Source: Variovorax paradoxus
GTDB lineage: Bacteria > Pseudomonadota > Gammaproteobacteria > Burkholderiales > Burkholderiaceae_C
Assembly (NCBI RefSeq): GCF_030815975.1
Contig: NZ_JAUSXL010000002.1
Span: 496,001-560,000 of the forward strand
Length of the DNA stretch: 64,000 bases
Reading direction: 5' to 3'
The notes below the pieces were generated by a model. It had not been told where the DNA came from. It saw only the letters and a program-made list of their open reading frames with translations, and did no database searches. Below are positions 59,083 to 64,000 of the stretch, in pieces; the stretch's first letter is position 1, and every line of letters begins with the position of its first letter. Both the position numbers and the translations under genes were made by a program.

Positions 59083-59610
59083 CTATGCGGGGCCTGCTTC
59101 TGCAAGCGCCGCTTCGTACACCGCAAGGTCCGTGTCCGAGAAGCAGCAGAACGTGACCTCCTGCACGCTGGCACTCTCTGCCAGCGCTGATCGGACCGTG
59201 GCCACCGCGAGGGGCGCCGCCAGTTCGACCGGGTAGCCGTAGATGCCCGTGCTGATCGAGGGGAACGCGATGGTGCGAACGCCATGCTGCCCGGCGATTT
59301 CCATCGACTTCCGATAGCACGATGCCAGCAGTTCCGGCTCGCCGTTCGAGCCACCGCGCCAGACCGGCCCGACGGTGTGAATGATGAACCGGGCCGGCAG
59401 CCTGTAGCCCCGGGTCAGCTTGGCGTCGCCCGTCTTGCAGCCCGAGAGCAGCCGGCACTCGTGCAGGAGTTCGGGCCCGGCCGCGCGGTGGATGGCGCCA
59501 TCGACGCCGCCTCCGCCGAGCAGCGACGAATTGGCCGCATTGACGATGGCATCGACCTGCAGCGTGGTGATGTCGCCGCGCATGGCACGAAGCGTCTTCT
59601 GCATGAGCAT
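59083..59610 (-). CDS. Macrodomain protein, O-acetyl-ADP-ribose deacetylase-like
   Basis: A 175-residue stand-alone macrodomain of the YmdB/MacroD type, which removes ADP-ribose from proteins or hydrolyses O-acetyl-ADP-ribose. Visible: [20 protein letters not shown] (ADP-ribose loop), then [17 protein letters not shown] and [11 protein letters not shown]. It converges on the macroglobulin gene, 24 bases apart. No toxin-like partner gene is adjacent. Confidence 0.93.
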   Translation of the reverse strand: MLMQKTLRAMRGDITTLQVDAIVNAANSSLLGGGGVDGAIHRAAGPELLHECRLLSGCKTGDAKLTRGYRLPARFIIHTVGPVWRGGSNGEPELLASCYRKSMEIAGQHGVRTIAFPSISTGIYGYPVELAAPLAVATVRSALAESASVQEVTFCCFSDTDLAVYEAALAEAGPA

Positions 59611-59627
59611 GCCCCCTTCAGGGCAGA

Positions 59628-61442
59628 TTAGACGACAGGCGCGGTGAACGCAATCAGCTTGCCCATGTTGCCGACGAAGCTCGCCACCGTGATCCCCTGC
59701 GGCTGCTCCTTCTTGACGTAGGGCTCGATCAGCGGCGGATCGGCCGGATCGTAGGGCGAGGTGTCGAAGACATCGCCTACGTGCTTGCTGCGGTAGGCGT
59801 CGCCCGTGTACGGCGTGGAGGGGCCGTCACCCTTGTAGGGGTTGGTCACGGCCGACAGCGGGGTGAGCCAGTAGCCCTTGGGATCGAGCTTGTCCATCAC
59901 CGCCGCGGCATCGGTTGCGCTCACCACGGGCGTGGTCATCACGCGGTCGGCGAACAGGTCGGCAAAGTCCACCTCGCGCAGGGAGAAGTACTTCGGCAGC
60001 GGCCGCTGCTCGCCGTGGCGCAGCGGAGAAGCCGCGACCATCTGCTGGATCGCGGTATCGCTCATGCCGTTGAGCTGGGCGTAGGTCTGGCGCATGCCGG
60101 CAATGTCGATGGCGCGCCCGGCCGAGTAGTGGCTCGGCGTATTGCGGTGGTCATGGTCGACGTAGTAGGCGCCGTTGTGGATGTTCGAGCCGTAGCGGTG
60201 CACGAAACGCGGCTGGTTGGTGCCGAGCTCCACGAAGGTGGGATGCGTGCGGCCCTTGAGCAGCGGGTTCTCCGCGATCATGGTGTCGGTGAGCTTGCAG
60301 CTGTCCAGCCAGTCGAGCGCCTCGGGCACGCGCGTGAGGTAGCCGCGGTCGCCCGTCAGGCGGAAGTAATTGAACAACTGCTGCACGTTGGTCTGCGTCG
60401 TGTGCGTGGCCAGCGACCTCGGCTCGTAGCTGCGCGCGCCGGCGGGCGCTCCGGCCAGGCGGCCGTTCTGGTCCGTGGCCAGGTGCTGCAGCCCCCAGCC
60501 GGCCTGCGGCCCGGGCTGCTGCATGCGGCGCAGGCAGTCCATCGCGCGGTTGATGTATGGAACAAGGCTCTGGTCGCCCAGCGCCACCACGCACATCAGC
60601 AGGAACTTGATGTTCTCGCCCGCCACGTCGTCGTTGAAGGTGACGTGGCGCGTGTAGTCGCCGTCTTCCATGCCTGCCGTCGCACCCAAGGGCAGTTGAT
60701 CTCCATTGGGCAGCGGCATCGACGAGACGGCATCGGGCGACGGCGGATAGCGCTGCGGCCAGCCGCCGTCGGCCACGCCGGAGGTGAACTGCGCCTGCGT
60801 GACGAAGCCGATGGCCTTCTGCAGCGCCGCCAGGAAGCGCGCGTCGCGCTTCTCCAGGTACATGCGCAGCAGGAACTGCGACGACACCGCCGTGCCCGCA
60901 TCGTCGAAGGTCGCGTTGCCGTAGTAGTGCTGGAACTCCTCGAGCCGCCAGCCGTTGGCGCCCATGGTGGCGTACCACTCGCGCAGCGAGGCTTCGCCGG
61001 CAAAGTCGTGGATGTAGTTCCAGCCGCCCGACGGATGCTGCGCCTCGACCAGCGCCAGCGCGGTGCGCTCGGCGGCGCTGTAGAAGAGTTCGTCGCCCGT
61101 GGCGTGGTAGGCGTCGAGCATGCAGTGCCCGGCGGTCGGCGTGCCGGGCGGCTGGATCCAGCACATGGTGCGGCGCGCCTCCATTTCGCCCCAGATGGTC
61201 GAGAAGTCGGGCATGTAGGCCCAGACGTAGCCGCCGCGGTAGGACACCGTTTCGTCCATGAAACTGGCGGCGCGCCGCATCGCCTTGCGCGCGAGCGCCT
61301 CGGTGCTCGGCGGAGGTTCGGGCGCGGGAGCCGGCGGCGGCACCGGGAACGGCGGGAAGGCCGGGCCGTCTCCTCCGCCGCCGCCGCACGCGCTCAGCGC
61401 CAAGGGGGAAAGTGTCGAAATGACGAAGTTCCTGCGTTTCAT
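59628..61442 (-). CDS. Pectate lyase lipoprotein, polysaccharide lyase family 10
   Basis: A 604-residue lipoprotein that cleaves polygalacturonate by beta-elimination. The signal peptide has the lipobox LSAC (Cys19), then Gly and Pro runs. PL10 landmarks are [25 protein letters not shown] and [17 protein letters not shown], which match the GGWPQ and ITFND motifs of the family. ATG 61442 has GGAG seven bases upstream; an ATG 16 codons earlier is unlikely. Palindromes at 61488-61513 and 61550-61564 lie in its promoter. Exact substrate (pectate or related) is not proved. Confidence 0.85.
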   Translation of the reverse strand: MKRRNFVISTLSPLALSACGGGGGDGPAFPPFPVPPPAPAPEPPPSTEALARKAMRRAASFMDETVSYRGGYVWAYMPDFSTIWGEMEARRTMCWIQPPGTPTAGHCMLDAYHATGDELFYSAAERTALALVEAQHPSGGWNYIHDFAGEASLREWYATMGANGWRLEEFQHYYGNATFDDAGTAVSSQFLLRMYLEKRDARFLAALQKAIGFVTQAQFTSGVADGGWPQRYPPSPDAVSSMPLPNGDQLPLGATAGMEDGDYTRHVTFNDDVAGENIKFLLMCVVALGDQSLVPYINRAMDCLRRMQQPGPQAGWGLQHLATDQNGRLAGAPAGARSYEPRSLATHTTQTNVQQLFNYFRLTGDRGYLTRVPEALDWLDSCKLTDTMIAENPLLKGRTHPTFVELGTNQPRFVHRYGSNIHNGAYYVDHDHRNTPSHYSAGRAIDIAGMRQTYAQLNGMSDTAIQQMVAASPLRHGEQRPLPKYFSLREVDFADLFADRVMTTPVVSATDAAAVMDKLDPKGYWLTPLSAVTNPYKGDGPSTPYTGDAYRSKHVGDVFDTSPYDPADPPLIEPYVKKEQPQGITVASFVGNMGKLIAFTAPVV

Positions 61443-61487
61443 CTTTTGTCTCCAGTTTTGTAGCGGTTGAGCCGCTTTGGTACTTTT

Positions 61488-61513
61488 CAACTCATACGAT
61501 GTCCGATGAGTTG
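61488..61513. promoter_or_regulatory. Operator-like palindrome upstream of the pectate lyase gene
   Basis: CAACTCAT (61488-61495) and ATGAGTTG (61506-61513) form a perfect 8-base inverted repeat with 10 bases between, in the AT-rich stretch 50-75 bases before the lyase start. This is the usual place for a repressor site. Confidence 0.45.
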
Positions 61514-61549
61514 CTGGAATTCTGCCATTTTTCGATGGTTTCAGAACTC

Positions 61550-61564
61550 AGTTGTACGACAACT
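61550..61564. promoter_or_regulatory. GntR-like operator AGTTGT-ACG-ACAACT
   Basis: A perfect 6+3+6 palindrome about 110 bases before the lyase start. It fits the TTGTnnnACAA pattern bound by FadR-type GntR regulators, several of which control sugar-acid and galacturonate genes. No such regulator is encoded in this window. Confidence 0.45.
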
Positions 61565-61668
61565 AAAGATGCAAGAACGCCGATTTTTTTGTATTGAATC
61601 GTTCGCGCGGCCGCCAGCGCGCACTCGGCCGGTCCCGGACACTGCGCATGTGCCCGGCGCCGGGGGTC

Positions 61669-61917
61669 CTAGCGGTAGAACGCCTCGACCCTGCCCTTCA
61701 GCTTGAGCAGCAGCGGCTTGCCCTTGCGGTCCACCGTCTTGCCCGCGGGCACCTTGATCCAGCCTTCGCTGATGCAGTACTCCTCCACGTCGAGGCGTTC
61801 CTTGTCGTTGAAGCGGATGCCGATGTCGTGCTCGAAGACGGCCGCCACGTGGTGGGGGCTGCGCGGGTCCGTGGACAGGTGATCGGGAAGGGGCGGGAGG
61901 GAACTGGCTTCGGTCAT
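61669..61917 (-). CDS. DUF3297 family protein
   Basis: An 82-residue protein of the DUF3297 family (usual length about 80), function unknown. Recognisable parts are LPDHLSTDPRSPHH, FEHDIGIRFNDKERLDVEEY and the basic C-terminus GKPLLLKLKGRVEAFYR. ATG 61917 begins the family homology. Upstream codons up to 62040 are a shadow. The 131-base gap to the RNase H gene has no other clear feature. Confidence 0.85.
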   Translation of the reverse strand: MTEASSLPPLPDHLSTDPRSPHHVAAVFEHDIGIRFNDKERLDVEEYCISEGWIKVPAGKTVDRKGKPLLLKLKGRVEAFYR

Positions 61918-62048
61918 GGGATGAGTGAAAACGGTTTTCGGAAAACGGAAATGCCCCTGACTCGCTTGCTGCGGGCCGGCGCGATGAAGGCTCGATGAAG
62001 ACGCGGATGATATGGCTTCTCTCCCGAGCCTCGGCCGCACTCCCTGCT

Positions 62049-62495
62049 CTATCGGCGCTTCTTCTTCGTCGCCTTGGCGGCCGGCTTGGGCGCAAAGCCC
62101 AGCGAAGCGCGCGCGAGCGCATCGGCCTCGTGGTTGCGGTGCCGCGGCACCCAGCGCAGGCTCGCCTCCTCGAACGAATCGAGCAAGGCGCGAGCATCGT
62201 CGAACAACCCGGCCATGCGTGCGATCGGCCTGGCGCCGGGCGCGCCAAGCTGCTCGACCAGGATGCTGTTGTCGGTATAGGCCAGCACCGCGGTCGCGCC
62301 CCTGGCCTTCAGTTCCTCGAGCGCGAGGGTCAGCGCCCTCAGCTCGGCTTCGTTGTTGCAGCCGGTGGCATGGCTGGCCAGGGACAGGGTGTGGCGGGTG
62401 CCGTCGGGCGCGGTGATGACCGCGCCGGCACCCATGCGGCCGGGGTTCGGCATCGCGCTGCCGTCGCAGTACACGGTCCAGTGGCGAAGCGGCAT
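62049..62495 (-). CDS. RNase H-type ribonuclease (RNase HI-like)
   Basis: A 148-residue RNase H fold protein. All four carboxylates can be placed: Asp in VYCDGSAMPNPG, Glu in NNEAELRALTLAL, Asp in AYTDNSILVEQL and Asp in HRNHEADALA. The C-terminus is a Lys/Arg tail (KATKKKRR). It differs enough from canonical RnhA that it may be the short RNase HI paralogue seen in many Proteobacteria. It lies 13 bases after the DUF4124 gene. Confidence 0.9.
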   Translation of the reverse strand: MPLRHWTVYCDGSAMPNPGRMGAGAVITAPDGTRHTLSLASHATGCNNEAELRALTLALEELKARGATAVLAYTDNSILVEQLGAPGARPIARMAGLFDDARALLDSFEEASLRWVPRHRNHEADALARASLGFAPKPAAKATKKKRR

Positions 62496-62508
62496 CGGCT
62501 GCGTCGGC

Positions 62509-62988
62509 TCAGCAGTTGTTGCGCTTGATGCCTGCAAGGTTCTGGCAGGGCCGCTGGCCCGGAGGCGGTCCCGGGTCCTGCGGGCGTGGAGGCCGTGGTG
62601 GACGAACAATCGGACGGCCGCCGTCGTAGTACGGGTCCGGCCCCCAGGTATAGACCGGCGGTTCGGACGCCGGGCGCTGCTGCTGCTCGTCGACGTTGCG
62701 CGGAATGATGGCCGGCCCCTGCGGCGCGTTGCTGACCGGGGGCAGCGGCGGCGGCGTGTACGCCGGCCGGCGCGCTCCTTCGGGTGAAGCGGACGGGGTC
62801 ACGGTCAGCGGCTCGGTGATGGGCACCTGGCGCGAGAGCCGGCTGCCGGCGGGGCAGGGGCCGTCGGTGTAGACGATGCCTCCGCTCGCGTCGGTGCAGC
62901 GCACCACGTCGGCCGCCTGCGCGCCCATGGCGGCGGCAGCCGCAAAGAAGAAATAAACCGGAATGAAGAGAACCGATGTGCGCATCAT
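62509..62988 (-). CDS. DUF4124-domain periplasmic protein
   Basis: A 159-residue exported protein with a signal peptide (LFIPVYFFFAAAAAMGAQAA) followed by DUF4124 (ADVVRCTDASGGIVYTDGPC). The rest is Pro-rich and probably disordered (PPRPPRPQDPGPPPG) with a Cys-containing end (PCQNLAGIKRNNC). Function is unknown. It is divergent from mnmH across about 195 bases, which hold only promoter sequence as far as I can see. Confidence 0.85.
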   Translation of the reverse strand: MMRTSVLFIPVYFFFAAAAAMGAQAADVVRCTDASGGIVYTDGPCPAGSRLSRQVPITEPLTVTPSASPEGARRPAYTPPPLPPVSNAPQGPAIIPRNVDEQQQRPASEPPVYTWGPDPYYDGGRPIVRPPRPPRPQDPGPPPGQRPCQNLAGIKRNNC

Positions 62989-63184
62989 GCGACCTCCGCC
63001 GTTGGCAGCCGAAGACGACAGTGTCTCCCCTGCCTCGCATTCTGGCCGGGTTTCTACAATCGAAGGTTGTCCGCTCTTTTCCTCCAACCGCATCAGGCCA
63101 TGACCGTATCGATTGCAATGTTCGCTCTGGTGGCCGGCGCCGGCCCGGCAGGCGGCCGGCCGCGGCCCCGCCGGAGGCAGACCC

Positions 63185-64000
63185 ATGCGTGAGCACGACA
63201 ACCCGCGCCACCAGCCAACGCGCGTGGCCGACCTGCACCGCTTCGACACCGTGATCGACGCGCGCTCGCCCTCCGAGTTCGCGCTCGACCACATTCCCGG
63301 CGCTATCAACTGCCCGGTGCTCGACGACGAAGAGCGCCGCATCGTCGGCACCATCTACAAGCAGACCGGCGCCTTTGAAGCACGCCGCGTCGGCGGCGCC
63401 ATGGTGGCCGCCAACCTCGCGCGGCACCTGCGCGAACGCTTTGCCGACCAGCCCGCAAACTGGCGCCCGCTCGTGTATTGCTGGCGCGGCGGACTGCGCA
63501 GCGGCTCGATGGTGACCTGGCTGCGCCTGGTCGGCTGGGACGCGCAGCAGCTCGCGGGCGGCTACAAGAGCTTTCGCCAGCACGTGCTGGCGCAGATCGA
63601 GGCCGTGGTGCCGACGCTTCGGCTCAAGGTGATCTGCGGCGCCACCGGCAGCGCCAAGACGCGCGTCCTGCAGGCGCTGGCCGCGCGCGGCGAACAGGTG
63701 CTCGACCTGGAGCACTGCGCCAGCCACAAGGGTTCGCTGCTGGGCGCCCTGCCCGGCGTGCCGCAGCCGTCGCAAAAGCAGTTCGAGACGCGCATCGCCA
63801 CCTGCTTCGATGCGCTCGACGCCTCGCGCACGCTTTACGTCGAAGGCGAGAGCGCGCGCATCGGCCGGCTCTCGGTGCCCATTGCGCTGGTCGCGCACAT
63901 GCGTGCTGCCGCCTGCATCGAGGTTCAGGCAGATGCGGCCGCGCGGCTGGACTACCTGCTGCGCGACTACGCCTACCTGGGCGACGACCGCGCCGCGCTC
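63185..64000 (+). CDS. mnmH: tRNA 2-selenouridine synthase (5' part, cut by window end)
   Basis: Replaces sulfur by selenium in the wobble 2-thiouridine of some tRNAs. The visible 272 residues show a rhodanese domain with catalytic Cys99 in YCWRGGLRSGSM, then the P-loop GATGSAKT at about 152-159 and the VEGESARIG motif. GGAGG lies eight bases before ATG 63185. The gene continues past the window edge. Confidence 0.95.
   Translation, partial: MREHDNPRHQPTRVADLHRFDTVIDARSPSEFALDHIPGAINCPVLDDEERRIVGTIYKQTGAFEARRVGGAMVAANLARHLRERFADQPANWRPLVYCWRGGLRSGSMVTWLRLVGWDAQQLAGGYKSFRQHVLAQIEAVVPTLRLKVICGATGSAKTRVLQALAARGEQVLDLEHCASHKGSLLGALPGVPQPSQKQFETRIATCFDALDASRTLYVEGESARIGRLSVPIALVAHMRAAACIEVQADAAARLDYLLRDYAYLGDDRAAL

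Noticed and set aside
59083..59610. Macrodomain gene as antitoxin of an ADP-ribosylating toxin pair (DarTG-like)
   Set aside because: No DarT-like gene lies next to it, and the protein looks like the ordinary stand-alone YmdB type.

Overview
The window is chromosomal DNA from a GC-rich betaproteobacterium of the Burkholderiales, most likely Comamonadaceae and close to Variovorax. The support is gene order (rpmF-plsX-fabHDG-acpP-fabF joined to rpoE-rseA-rseB, rluC divergent from rne, hemCDXY divergent from ppc, an AlgZ/AlgR-like pair divergent from argH), the protein sequences themselves, and GC-rich intergenic palindromes of a kind common in that family. I see no tRNA, rRNA, CRISPR array, insertion sequence or prophage. 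The ends cut rseB (left) and mnmH (right).

Layout. 1-9040, minus strand: yceD, rpmF, the fatty-acid/phospholipid genes plsX, fabH, fabD, fabG, acpP, fabF, a small unknown membrane protein, then the envelope-stress sigma factor rpoE with rseA and rseB. 9125-11621, plus strand: maf, an RsmI-like methyltransferase and an MFS transporter. 11640-14844, minus strand: rluC, a HAD phosphatase, a Rieske protein and an S49 protease. 14845-18740: a long structured leader, rne and a terminator. 18796-22979, minus strand: the heme genes hemC-hemD-hemX-hemY. 23062-25908: ppc. 26066-35168: a small membrane protein, a giant cyclic beta-1,2-glucan synthase (NdvB type) and a two-TM protein.

35366-39343 holds two MFS transporters, a LysR regulator and a GNAT acetyltransferase. 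39398-42802, minus strand, is a tight operon of unknown purpose (membrane acyltransferase, DUF4198 protein, OprD porin) with a Fur-box-like palindrome at its head. 42860-45944, minus strand: AlgZ-like kinase, LytTR regulator and AI-2E-family permease. 45994-48885: argH and a rhomboid protease. 48893-52871: two unknown envelope genes, an SGNH hydrolase and OpgC (a glucan-decorating acyltransferase that could act on the NdvB product). 53023-59058: a large alpha-2-macroglobulin with an intact thioester motif. The right end has a macrodomain protein, a PL10 pectate lyase lipoprotein with operator-like palindromes in its promoter, DUF3297, an RNase H, a DUF4124 protein and mnmH.

Two normally essential genes, rpoE and rne, are each broken by an apparent single-base indel in this sequence. 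The protein on both sides of each break is well conserved, so sequence error is more likely than real loss. The most interesting non-coding signals are the structured rne leader, a hairpin that places the ndvB start codon in its loop, a terminator-like hairpin directly in front of plsX, and the palindromes upstream of the OprD operon and the pectate lyase gene.
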